Part shown: positions 26,824 through 35,239 of the stretch, one piece after another
How positions within the stretch are numbered: position 1 is the first letter of the stretch
How the letters are laid out: each line of letters opens with the position of its first letter
Source of the DNA: CAWFPR01 sp963817635
GTDB taxonomy: Bacteria > Acidobacteriota > Vicinamibacteria > Vicinamibacterales > 2-12-FULL-66-21
DNA length: 64,000 nucleotides
Direction: 5' to 3'
NCBI GenBank assembly: GCA_963817635.1
Contig: CAWFPR010000028.1
Coordinates: forward strand, 1-64,000
Position numbers and translations under genes: made by a program
Notes under the pieces: generated by a model
Database searches by the model: none
Told to the model about the DNA's origin: nothing
The model's input: the letters and a program-made list of their open reading frames with translations, nothing else

Positions 26824-27107
26824 GTCACCAGTGCGGCGTTTATCGGGTGTAGACGCGGCTTGCAGCCGAGTACCGAGGCTGGCACGGACTGGGGCGACAG
26901 ATCGGACGACGGGATCGGCGTCGACGACGCGCCCGCATGTTCGGAGCTCGTCTCCTCCCTGGACGCCGATTCGCGGTACACCGACCCTACGAGGCCTTCG
27001 CCAGAATCCGCCCGCCGTTCTCTCTCAGTGCGAAGCCGTGATAACGTCGGGCGCATTCTGACGTGATCGCTAAGGCACTCTCCACATCGTCACACGCACG
27101 AACCGTT

Positions 27108-29067
27108 ATGAGACACGGAGGCGCGATACTCGCCTTTGGGCTCCTCGCGGTCGTGTGGAGCTGGCCACTCGCCCTTCATATCGGCACCCACCTGCCGGGG
27201 CCAGGACCCGGCGACAACGTCGACTTCCTCTGGAATTTCTGGTGGATGCGCACCGCGTTGTCCTCGGGTTCCAGCTTCTTTCACACGACTACCTCTTTGC
27301 CCCTTGGGGCGTCGACCTGACTCTTCACACGCACGATGCCGCGCCGGCGTTTGTCGGGGCGACGGTGCTGCGAAGGCTCTCAATCGTATCGGCGCAAGAT
27401 TGGATGATTCTTCTCGCGCTGCTCCTCAACGGCTATGCCGGGTGGCTGGTGGCCTGGCGCGTGACGGGCGATCACGGTGCTTCGCTGATCGCAGGGATCG
27501 TGTTCGGCGGATCGCCGTACGTGGCCGCCCATTTAAATGGGCACTTCGACCTGATCAACGTGTGGACGCTCGCGCTCTTCGCGGCGGCGGCCGTCGAGAT
27601 GGTTCGGTCGGGGGGACTTCGGTGGGCGATCGTCGCCGGCCTGCTCCTCGGGCTGACAGCCTACGTCGACTATTACTACATGGTCTATGAGGCCGTCCTG
27701 CTCGTCTGCCTTGTGGTGCTGGGGGCCGGTGAGTGGTCCGTCACACGGCGCGCACCCAGCGTGAGCACACGCCGCGTCTCCCGTGTGGTTCTGGCCCTGA
27801 TGGTCTGCGACATCGTCCTGGTGACCGTGATTGGCGTGACCGGCGGATTCGCGATGACGATCGGCCCCGTCCGCATCTCCGCTCGAGACCTGTTCAATCC
27901 GCTGCAGGGCTTTTGGGTTCTGGCCGCCCTCTTCATCTGGTCACGGACACGCCCCCACATCCACTTCCGGCCTGCGCCGGCGCCAACAGGTCGGCGCCTG
28001 GTTCGCGCCACGCTGGTGGTCGTAGGCCTCTCGCTGATGGCCGCGGCGCCCCTCGTGTGGAGAGGCGCGTTCCTGATGCTCCGCGGCGAGTCCGTGGCCC
28101 CGAGGGTGTTCTGGCGAAGCGGGACACCAGGCGTCGACGTCTCCACGTGGCTCCTGGGCAACCCGTATCACGGATGGTTCGGGCCGACGATCAGAGCCGC
28201 CTATGCACACCTCGGCATGGACGCCATTGAGTCGGTCGGCTGGCTCGTGTCGCGCCACTGGTATTCGCCGGATGGGCGGCTCTGTCGCTCCACGAGATGC
28301 GACCACGCAGGCGCCGTGCGCTGCGCGACTGGACCGCGGTGGGCGTTGTCTTTCTCGTCTGGGCCCTGGGCCCTCATCTGTTGGTCTTCGGGATCAATAC
28401 CGGCATGCCCCTGCCCGACGCTGTGTTCCGCTACCTGCCGATCTTCTCAAATGTCCGCATCCCAGGCCGCGCCATCGTGGTCTCGTACCTGGCCCTCGGA
28501 GTCGTGAGCGCGATTGCCCTCAGTGAATGGCGCCGTCGATCAAGGCGGCCGCACTTTGTGGTGCTGATGGCGGCGCTGGCCGTCGCGGTGGACTTCATTC
28601 CCGCTCCGTTTCCGCTGACGCCGCTGAGCAGGTCCGGCCTCTACGAAACGCTGCGCGAACGACCGGAACCGGGCGCCGTGTGCGAGTTGCCCCTCGGAAT
28701 CCGCGACGGCTTCGGGCAGCGTGGCACCTGGGACGATCGCACGCTCTTCTATCAGACCATCCACGAACGGCCCCTCGTCGGCGGGTTCGTGGCACGGCTC
28801 TCGCCGTCGCTCGTGGCGGCGTATGACCATGATCCACTTCTGTCGGCCTTGCTGAGGCTGTCGTCGCCTTCGATGCACGGGGAGGCGGGTCCACCTCTGC
28901 CCGATCGCGCAGTCGCGGCGCGTCAGTTGCGCGCGGACCACATCGCGTTCGTGGTCCTCAATAGTGCCACCGCATCACCAGCACTCGTCGATTATGCGCA
29001 ACGGGTGCTGCCCCTTCAGCTAATTGCGTCAGACGGCAGTCGTTCGCTGTACACCGTGATCAACTGA
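27108..29067 (+). CDS. multi-pass membrane protein, GT-C/YfhO-like, frameshifted twice
   Basis: The ATG at 27108 gives ILAFGLLAVVWSWPLALHI, preferred over an in-frame GTG at 27063. Adding one base at about 27285 and one at about 28270 makes 653 residues. About ten membrane segments are visible, plus an acidic loop GPGPGDNVDFLWNFWWMR and TDYLFAPWGVDLTLHTH, which resemble the first periplasmic loop of lipid-linked glycosyltransferases. The C-terminal soluble part (GAVCELPLGIRD, RPLVGGFVARLSP) resembles the protein at 50254. Both shifts here are deletions, unlike elsewhere in the window. The role is probably transfer or modification of surface sugars. Confidence 0.65.
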
Positions 29068-29597
29068 AGACGCACCTTCGGCACGATGGCTCACATCCCG
29101 GTCGCCTTTCGGCGGTGGCGGACTAGACCGACATCCGTAGTAAATCCGCCGGTGGAAGACTCTTGTGGCCGGATCGGTCCTGCCTTGTCGTTAGCGTTCA
29201 TCGGAAGTGCCTCGGCGCGAGAGGCGGGACACGCAGCCCGATGCGGATGCCGAGGCACTTTCGATAACGAGACTTGAAGGAAGCCGCTGACGCGGCGGCC
29301 GGCTATGGAGCTGGAAGGGGGATCCCCGTGCGTGGGCGGTCGTCGATCGAGGGGCCGTCGGCGCGCGAGCGGCGGCGGCACACGCTCGGCGGGTGGCGCG
29401 TAAGGACACGACACCCGACGTGACGGGGTGGCACGCCGGGTCGGGACACACCACGCCTGACACGTGGGCGACCACGTCGACAAGGACGCCGGTCATGACG
29501 AGACAGCCTGCCACTCATGAGGTGTCGAAGCCGAGCGTGACCGAGGCCAGATGGAGGGCCGAGACGATCGGGCCGACCATCTACTCCTCCGGAGTCG
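29068..29597. other. 530-bp region without a recognisable gene; large inverted repeat
   Basis: Possible remnant of a further integron cassette. No frame shows a recognisable protein. At 29200-29216 and 29249-29265 are 17-base arms (AAGTGCCTCGGC with GCCGAGGCACTT at the core), complementary except for one position, around a 32-base loop. GTTAGC and GATAAC flank the outside of the arms. It lies on the far side of the attC site from the integrase. Confidence 0.45.
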
Positions 29598-29689
29598 GCA
29601 TAACGGCCGGCGGTCAGCCGCGAGCCGGACGTGGCGAACGCGTTTTCTTCGCCTTGCTGCGGCTCGTCGGCTGCAGCGCCTTGTTAGGC
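29598..29689 (-). repeat. integron attC recombination site
   Basis: Read on the minus strand: R'' box GCCTAAC (29689-29683), then AAGGCGCTGCAGCCGACG, a variable centre, then CGGCTCGCGGCTG, and R' box GTTATGC (29604-29598). The inner arms CAGCCGACGAGCCG and CGGCTCGCGGCTG pair with one extrahelical base, as in functional attC hairpins. TAACAAGGCGCTGCAG is a classic attC left end. The antitoxin gene's last codons (NKALQPTSR) are translated from it. Confidence 0.8.
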
Positions 29690-29917
29690 AGCCCGCCTCC
29701 ACGGCGCACGGCCCGAGTGGTATTCAGAACCCCACGAAGCGCTTCGTTCACGGCGTCTTCGGTAGGAAAAGCCTCGACCATTTCCGGGTCGAGTAGGACG
29801 ATGTTCGTCCCTTCGCGAAAGCGCCTGGCATACTTGCCACGAACGCCGCCTTTCATGGAGGCAAAGTCGGTACTCGGGCCGCAGGTCATCGTTCAGAGTG
29901 TTATGAGCCTTCTTCAT
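29614..29917 (-). CDS. antitoxin-like protein whose C-terminus reads into attC, frameshifted
   Basis: 100 residues from ATG at 29917 after removing one base at the GGTACT at 29869 (minus strand GAGTACCGAC). MKKAHNTLNDDLRPEYDF, then KGGVRGKYARRFREGTNIVLLDP, then PTEDAVNEALRGVL is a widespread small-protein family commonly found next to toxins. The tail LPNKALQPTSR comes from the attC sequence. Its start overlaps the BrnT-like toxin gene by 17 bp. An antitoxin role is inferred from this pairing. Confidence 0.7.
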
Positions 29918-30176
29918 AAAACGTTCTCTCGCGCCGTGTCGCAGGCCTGGCGCTGATAAGTCGCACGGTCTCGCCCTGATCGGTGTACGCGACGACCAAC
30001 ACGCGTCCACGCGCCGAGGTGCCGACGATCACGAACCGCCGCTCTGCGGCTGAGTGATCGACATCCGGAAATGTTGTCGAAAGCGGATCGTCGAACACGG
30101 TGGCGGCCTCTCGGAAGTCGACGTCGTGCTTCTTGAGATTGGCCGCAGCCTTGCCGGAACCCCACGCGAAAACCAC
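29901..30176 (-). CDS. brnT: BrnT-family ribonuclease toxin
   Basis: 91 residues from GTG at 30176 (VVFAWGSGKAAANLKKHDVDF). EAATVFDDPLSTTFPDVDHS, RFVIVGTSARGRVLVVAYT and VRLISARPATRRERTFYEE are the conserved BrnT (DUF497) segments. BrnT toxins cleave RNA and are neutralised by the downstream antitoxin. A TATACT box lies six bases upstream, suggesting a leaderless transcript and supporting this start; the frame is open further upstream to a GTG at 30242. It lies inside an integron cassette. Confidence 0.8.
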   Translation of the reverse strand: MVFAWGSGKAAANLKKHDVDFREAATVFDDPLSTTFPDVDHSAAERRFVIVGTSARGRVLVVAYTDQGETVRLISARPATRRERTFYEEGS

Positions 30177-30182
30177 GGGGCC

Positions 30183-30188
30183 AGTATA
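30183..30188 (-). promoter_or_regulatory. candidate -10 box for the cassette toxin-antitoxin pair
   Basis: TATACT on the minus strand, six bases before the GTG at 30176. Predicted transcription would begin at or next to the start codon. No clear -35 was seen. Confidence 0.35.
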
Positions 30189-30296
30189 GTCCCACGGGCC
30201 GGGAATCGGCCCCCCGAAGCGCGGCACGTCCGGGACCGACACGAGAGAGGAACATCCGCGAGGGATTCCGTCTGGACAGCCGACGGGAGGCAGGGG

Positions 30297-30635
30297 CTAT
30301 GAAGCCGAGTGCTCTGCCTCGTAGAACTCAATCAAGCCCGCGACGTGCTGCAGAAGCTCTGGAGGGATCTCCTCCCGCTGAAGAATTCCGGTCGCCACGG
30401 CAAACCCAATCGCCGGCTCCAGATGATTCGTCGCGTACCTCTTCCAAATCTCCCGAGAGCCGGCTTGATGAAACTGATGGATCAGATCGTTGAGGTCGGC
30501 GGCGGTGATGTCGCCCCGCTGCCAAGCTTCGAAATGCGCCCTGAGATCGAGGAGAGCCTTGCTCAGCTCGCGGTCGTGGGCGACGGCCGCCCATTCTCGA
30601 ACAAGGCGTTTCAGTCGCTTCGGAGTGTCCTGCAT
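30297..30635 (-). CDS. small helical cassette protein of unknown function
   Basis: 112 residues from ATG at 30635, 21 bases after the cassette boundary. It is predominantly helical: KRLKRLVREWAAVAHDRELSKALLDLRAHFEAW, DLNDLIHQFHQAGSREIWKRY and PPELLQHVAGLIEFYEAE. Similar short proteins are scattered in bacterial genomes without assigned role. No nuclease or HEPN RxxxxH motif is certain. It is the first gene of the cassette after the candidate attI. Confidence 0.65.
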   Translation of the reverse strand: MQDTPKRLKRLVREWAAVAHDRELSKALLDLRAHFEAWQRGDITAADLNDLIHQFHQAGSREIWKRYATNHLEPAIGFAVATGILQREEIPPELLQHVAGLIEFYEAEHSAS

Positions 30636-30655
30636 CAGCAGTTCGTTGTTTGTCT

Positions 30656-30662
30656 GCCTAAC
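30656..30662 (-). other. cassette insertion boundary (core GTTAGGC)
   Basis: On the minus strand GTTAGGC marks the crossover point of integron recombination (G/TTAGGC). It is exactly complementary to the R'' box GCCTAAC of the attC at 29683-29689, as required if the stretch from here to 29604 was one circular cassette. Confidence 0.7.
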
Positions 30663-30971
30663 TACAAGTAGACCGCTAGGCGGCGCGTATCCCCCACTCG
30701 TGCTGATCCGGTCGTCACGCTCGCAGTCTCCCAGAATCCAGGGCGATTCTAGCAGAAGTCCGGTCGCCAGACGGCGTGGATACGCGCGAAGCCGATCGCG
30801 GCAGTCTCCGGTCGGATCGCCGATCGGGACGGATACGCGCGGCCCCCGGCGCGTATCCCGGAGTGAACGACGGGGGGCCGCTGCCACGAAACGGTGCGTC
30901 GGCATGAACTTCCGGGCAGCCAGCGCGATCGGGCGCTCCGCTGGATACGCGCGAGCCTCGCGCGTATCCAC
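30663..30971. other. candidate attI region with six GGATACGCGC half-sites
   Basis: No gene. GGATACGCGC occurs forward at 30778, 30831 and 30943 and inverted (GCGCGTATCC) at 30683, 30849 and 30960. Two pairs form palindromes, 30831-30858 (spacer 8) and 30943-30969 (spacer 7), the last ending two bases from the integrase stop. They may be integrase-binding repeats of attI, or the last pair a terminator. Confidence 0.55.
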
Positions 30972-32030
30972 TCAGAGTCGGTCCATGGGGCTCTTCACGC
31001 CCAAGGCGCCACGGTTCATGACGTGGAGATACGTCATCGTCGTCCTGACGTCTCGATGCCCGAGCAGTTCCTGCACCGTGCGAATGTCGTAACCCGCTTC
31101 AAGCACACTCGTCGCGAACGAGTGGCGCATCGTGTGCGGGCCCACGCGCTTCGTGATGCCCGCCGCCCGCGCGGCGTGCGCCAGGGCCTTCTGAATCACG
31201 GATTCATGCAGGTGGTACCGCGACGGCGGCCCGAATCGTGGATCCCGGCAGATCCGCGTCGCCGGAAACACGAACTGCCACCGCCATTCGGTCGGCGCAC
31301 CGGGGAACGTGCGGTCCAACGCACACGGCAAAACGACGCGACCGAAGCCCTGCGCCAAATCGCGCGCATGCAGCCGCTGCACGTCCGCAAGGTGCCTGGT
31401 TAACGACTCCCTCACTGACGCCGGCAGCATCGTCGTCCGATCCTTCTGGCCCTTTCCCTGACGCACGATGATCTGGTGCCGATCGAAATCAACGTCCTTC
31501 ACCCGCAAGTTGAGACACTCCTCCAGCCGCAGTCCGGTGCCGTAGAGCAGCATGACGAACAGGTGCGCCACTCCGACGAGGTGCGCCAGAATCGCGACGA
31601 CCTCCTCCCGGCTGAGCACCACGGGCAATCGTTCAGGCGTGCGCGCGCGCACGACCGATGGAATCGCCGCGATCTCGATTGCGAGGACGCGCGTGTACAG
31701 GAAGAGCAGCGCGCTGAGGGCCTGATTCTGCGTCGACGCACTGACTCCACGATCAACCGCCAGCCACGTGAGGAACTGCGACACGTCTGACGCGCCCAGC
31801 TGGGCCGGGTGTGTCATTCGATGAAACGCGATGTACCGGCGAATCCAGTCGACGTAGGCTTGTTCCGTCCGCCGGCTGTAGTGCCGGGTCCGGATCGCGT
31901 GTCGCACCCGGTCGAGAAGCTTCTGGCGTGGACCCGCGGCGGGGCACGGAACGACCATCGGTGCGTGGGTAGCATCGACCAGGTCGGGCGGCGTGAGATC
32001 AAGGGACACTGGTGTGCCCATGCCGGGCAC
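30972..32030 (-). CDS. intI: integron integrase (IntI-type tyrosine recombinase)
   Basis: 352 residues. The N-terminal SAM-like domain is SRRTEQAYVDWIRRYIAFH and SASTQNQALSALLFLY. Catalytic residues are R168 (GTGLRLEE), K193, H299 and R302 (PHTMRHSF), H325 (ELLGHRD) and Tyr334. Between K193 and H299 it carries the extra segment that separates IntI from XerC/D (HARDLAQGFGRVVLPCAL, EWRWQFVFPATRICRDPRFG, RYHLHESVIQKAL). It catalyses attC x attI recombination of folded single-stranded attC. It is transcribed toward and in the same direction as the cassette, the 'inverted integrase' layout. Confidence 0.93.
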   Translation of the reverse strand: MPGMGTPVSLDLTPPDLVDATHAPMVVPCPAAGPRQKLLDRVRHAIRTRHYSRRTEQAYVDWIRRYIAFHRMTHPAQLGASDVSQFLTWLAVDRGVSASTQNQALSALLFLYTRVLAIEIAAIPSVVRARTPERLPVVLSREEVVAILAHLVGVAHLFVMLLYGTGLRLEECLNLRVKDVDFDRHQIIVRQGKGQKDRTTMLPASVRESLTRHLADVQRLHARDLAQGFGRVVLPCALDRTFPGAPTEWRWQFVFPATRICRDPRFGPPSRYHLHESVIQKALAHAARAAGITKRVGPHTMRHSFATSVLEAGYDIRTVQELLGHRDVRTTMTYLHVMNRGALGVKSPMDRL

Positions 32031-32356
32031 GATAGCGGACCCGTGTGACAGGGGAGGTCACTGGGGAACGTGGCAGGTTTGGCCGCAACCGGAGAGGGTG
32101 TTGCCTCGTCGCATTGCCGGCCTGGCGGCTGTGGGCGACTGCGGGGCGAGCCGACAGATGAGGTCATGCTCCCGGTACGTCGCCCAGTGTTTATTAAATC
32201 CTCGATGACGTTCTCCAACCGCACTTGGGGAATTTTCGCTTGCCGCGTAGGGACTGGCAATGGCTGATGAACAGGGAGGCACTGTGCCGATCACGTGACG
32301 CGGGATGCCGGGCCGCTTCCGCCCGGCCGCATTCGTGCAATCCGTGTAATCCGTGG
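32031..32356. other. intergenic region upstream of the integrase
   Basis: No gene supported; it should hold the intI promoter. At 32335-32356 the sequence GCAATCCGTGTAATCCGTGG is the inverted copy of the repeat at 22811. No LexA-type box (CTGTN8ACAG or similar) was found. Confidence 0.45.
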
Positions 32357-34522
32357 CTATTTCGTCGTCAGTCGCACGCCGACTCTCGCCGTCCGCGGCA
32401 GACCGATCGTCCGCAGTGGTGTCCGTCCCACGTCCTGTTCCATGTCGAACACGTTCTCGACGGCGACGAATACGTCCAGGCCCGCACGCAGGGTCCAGGC
32501 AGCCCGCGCATCGGTGATCGCCGACGGCTTCAGCACGAACTGGTTCTGGTCGTCGTCGAACTGGCGGCCGGTGTAGCGCCAGTCGACCGACACGTTCGCG
32601 TGCGTCCAGATCTGTCGCAGGCCGGCCGCCATCTGCACGCGCGGGATCTGGGGCACGCGCAGCCCGCCCAGCTCGCCGTCACCGCCGAATGTCGACGACC
32701 CGAACGTGCCGGACAGCGTTGCCGACAGCCCGCGGCGAACGCGGACATCGGATTCGATCTCGAGACCCGCCGCGTGGATGCGTCCGGCGTTGTCGCGTCT
32801 CCTGAGGATGAGCGCGGGGGTCCTGGAGACGGTGACGTTCACGATCGCGTCGTTCACGGTGGCAAAGAACCCGGTCGCGCGCATCACGGCCGGGCCCCGC
32901 GTCACCAGGATCGACAGGTCTCCGCCGAAGGATCGCTCCGGCGACAGCGACGCATTCGGCAGCGTCTGAACGCTGCCGACCCGGAACCCCCGATAGAGTT
33001 CGTTGATCGTGGGGGCGCGGTAGGCGTCCTGCAGCGACGCGCGGACGGTGACGGAGGGCGTCGCGCGGAAGGCGAAGGACACGCGCGGCACGAAGGACCC
33101 GACGCGGGTCGCCTGCGCTTCCGAGTCGGCCGTGGTGGTCCGCAACTCGGCACGCAGGCCCGCGCCGAAGGTCGCGCGGGGAGACAGCGCCCATGACGCC
33201 TGGCTCGACACCGCCCCGGTTCGCTGATCGGCGGACGTCACGCTCGGCGGCGAGCCCGACGGGTTGGGGAGCGTCCCGGTGGCCAGGTCCGCCCGGACAC
33301 GGCGGCCCGTGGCGGCCGCGACGAAAGTCCAGGCGTTCAGCGACCTCGCCCACTCCAGCCCGACGCCCTGCGATGACGACGCGACGGCCTGGGTGCTGGT
33401 CGGCCGCTCGGCGTCGCGCGCGGCAAAGACCGCGCTGAAGGTCTGGTCGTAGTCCTGGGACGTGAACACGCCTCGGACGGTCCAGTACCCGTCGAACGCC
33501 GCGCCGGATGCGCTGATGGCGAGGTCCCGGCCGGTCGTCGCGTTGGTCTGGAACGGCGTCCCGTTGCCGCGGTGCTCTGAATAGTACCCGCCGCGCGCCT
33601 CGACGCGAGCGCCCAGCAGGGGTGCCGCGGCCGCGGCGAAGAGGGCCGTGTGCCTGGAGTCGGCCGGGGTGTCGATGGGGCCGCGCGATTCCGGCGCGAC
33701 CGTCACGAAGCCGTCGGTCGTGAACTGCTCCGCGCCCCCGCGGAGGCTGCGGGCGTCCATCGTGCGTCCGGCGAACGCGGACACACGGCCGGTGCGCTGT
33801 TCACCGGCCTCGGCGATCAGCCGCGCGCCGGAGGAGGACGTCTCGATCCGAATGGCGCCGCCCATCGCATCGGATCCGTAGACGTCGCTCGCGCCACCGC
33901 GCGCGACCTCCACCCGTTCGATGGCGGCAGCCGGCACGCGGTCCCAGTACACCCAGCCGCCGAACGGATCGGTCAGGGGCACGTCGTCCACGAAGACGGT
34001 CGCCCGGCTCGCGCCCGAGGCCGCCAGCCCGCGCAGGGTCACCCCCTGCGTCGTCGGATTGGCGACGCGCGACGACGAACGGCGGAACAGGCTGAACCCC
34101 GGCACGGTCCGAAGCTGGTCGTCCAGCGCCAGGGCGGGTGCGGACCCGAGCGCCGCCGAGTCGAGCACGGTGGCGGCCGCCGGGGTCGAGATGCGCGCCC
34201 GGTCCGCCGACGCCGACACGGTCAGCTCGGCGCTGATACCGAGCGGCTCAAGGACAACGTGAACGGGTGACGTGCGCGCGGAGTCAACCGGGATGGAACG
34301 ATCGGCAAATCCCGGCGACCTCACGATCAGGGTTGCGGGCAGGGCCGTGATGGCGATCGCGAACGTGCCGTCGGCTGCCGTGCTGGTCTCGCTCGTGGCG
34401 CCCGCGACAACGACTCGCGCGCCCGCCACCGGCGCGCCGGTCACGTCGAGCACGGTGCCGGTGATCGTCATCTGTGCAGCGACGAGCTGAACCAGCAGGA
34501 GCACGAGCGCGCCGGGGGCCAT
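32357..34522 (-). CDS. TonB-dependent outer-membrane receptor, BtuB-like
   Basis: 721 residues from ATG at 34522 with a signal peptide (PGALVLLLVQLVAAQ). An N-terminal carboxypeptidase-regulatory domain (TGTVLDVTGAPVAGARVVV) precedes the plug (LDDQLRTVPGFSLFRRSSSRVANPTTQGVTLRG, with RVEVARGGASDVYGSDAMGGAI) and a 22-strand barrel ending in a terminal aromatic-poor strand (GVRLTTK). The plug resembles vitamin B12/siderophore receptors. It starts 13 bp after the response-regulator gene, so it is likely controlled by, or co-transcribed with, that two-component system. No transporter or ligand gene is nearby. Confidence 0.85.
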   Translation of the reverse strand: MAPGALVLLLVQLVAAQMTITGTVLDVTGAPVAGARVVVAGATSETSTAADGTFAIAITALPATLIVRSPGFADRSIPVDSARTSPVHVVLEPLGISAELTVSASADRARISTPAAATVLDSAALGSAPALALDDQLRTVPGFSLFRRSSSRVANPTTQGVTLRGLAASGASRATVFVDDVPLTDPFGGWVYWDRVPAAAIERVEVARGGASDVYGSDAMGGAIRIETSSSGARLIAEAGEQRTGRVSAFAGRTMDARSLRGGAEQFTTDGFVTVAPESRGPIDTPADSRHTALFAAAAAPLLGARVEARGGYYSEHRGNGTPFQTNATTGRDLAISASGAAFDGYWTVRGVFTSQDYDQTFSAVFAARDAERPTSTQAVASSSQGVGLEWARSLNAWTFVAAATGRRVRADLATGTLPNPSGSPPSVTSADQRTGAVSSQASWALSPRATFGAGLRAELRTTTADSEAQATRVGSFVPRVSFAFRATPSVTVRASLQDAYRAPTINELYRGFRVGSVQTLPNASLSPERSFGGDLSILVTRGPAVMRATGFFATVNDAIVNVTVSRTPALILRRRDNAGRIHAAGLEIESDVRVRRGLSATLSGTFGSSTFGGDGELGGLRVPQIPRVQMAAGLRQIWTHANVSVDWRYTGRQFDDDQNQFVLKPSAITDARAAWTLRAGLDVFVAVENVFDMEQDVGRTPLRTIGLPRTARVGVRLTTK

Positions 34523-34535
34523 CGTCGAAGTATAG

Positions 34536-35234
34536 CTACTTTGGTTCGGCGATGAAGCGATAGCCCACACCGCGCATCGTCAGCAGGTGGCGCGGCCGCG
34601 ACGGCTCTGTCTCGATGTAGCGCCGGAGTCGCACGATGAAGTTGTCGATGGCGCGCGTGTCGGTGTCCTCGCGGACGCCCCAGACGTCCTCGAGCATGGC
34701 CTTGCGCGAAACGGCCTTGCCCTCGTGCGAAATCAGGTACCGCAGGAGGTTGGCCTCCATGAGCGTCAACGGCAGCGTTCGATCGCCGACGCGCAGCTCG
34801 AGCGAATCGAAATCGATCGTCTTTCCCGCGAACGTGAACTGATCCTGCGCGCGCTTGAGCCATTGGGAGCGGCGAAGCAGTCCGTCGATCCGCGCCAGCA
34901 GGATGGCGAGTTCCGTGGGTTTCGGGAGGTAGTCGTCGGCGCCGGCCGCGAAGCCCTCGAGGACGTCTTCGGGCCTGCCCCTGGCCGTGAGCATCAGGAC
35001 CGGCACGAACTGCCGCGCCGCGCGCAGCTCCGAGACCACGGCGAAGCCATCCTTGCCGGGCAGCATGACGTCGAGCACGACGAGATCGAACCCGCCGGAC
35101 GGCTTGCGGACGAGCCGATCGAGCGCCGCCTCGCCGGTATCGACGATCTCGGCGGAATAGCCTTCGGCCTCGAGATTGAAGCGGAGCCCCTCGGCCAGGT
35201 GCTGCTCGTCTTCGACGATGAGTACGCGCTGCAT
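34536..35234 (-). CDS. OmpR-family response regulator
   Basis: 232 residues. The receiver domain has RVLIVEDEQHLAEGL, the phospho-acceptor in LVVLDVMLPGKDG, Thr in LMLTARG and Lys in DYLPKP. The winged-helix output domain has LTLMEANLLRYLISHEGKAVSRKAML and TMRGVGYRFIAEPK. It follows the histidine kinase by five bases and precedes the TonB receptor by 13. Confidence 0.93.
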   Translation of the reverse strand: MQRVLIVEDEQHLAEGLRFNLEAEGYSAEIVDTGEAALDRLVRKPSGGFDLVVLDVMLPGKDGFAVVSELRAARQFVPVLMLTARGRPEDVLEGFAAGADDYLPKPTELAILLARIDGLLRRSQWLKRAQDQFTFAGKTIDFDSLELRVGDRTLPLTLMEANLLRYLISHEGKAVSRKAMLEDVWGVREDTDTRAIDNFIVRLRRYIETEPSRPRHLLTMRGVGYRFIAEPK

Positions 35235-35239
35235 GCGGC

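Noticed and set aside
29191..29514. 107-codon minus-strand frame beyond the attC site
   Set aside because: It would be a natural second cassette gene, but the sequence is low-complexity Ala/Ser/Arg and runs through the inverted repeat.
1307..29874. Programmed +1 ribosomal frameshifting at GGTACT
   Set aside because: The affected genes are functionally unrelated, no slippery codon and stop arrangement is shared, and the insertion is strand-independent, so a sequence artefact explains it better.
30943..30969. Simple rho-independent terminator for intI
   Set aside because: The palindrome is followed by no T-run on the minus strand and the same half-site recurs upstream, so a terminator alone does not explain it.
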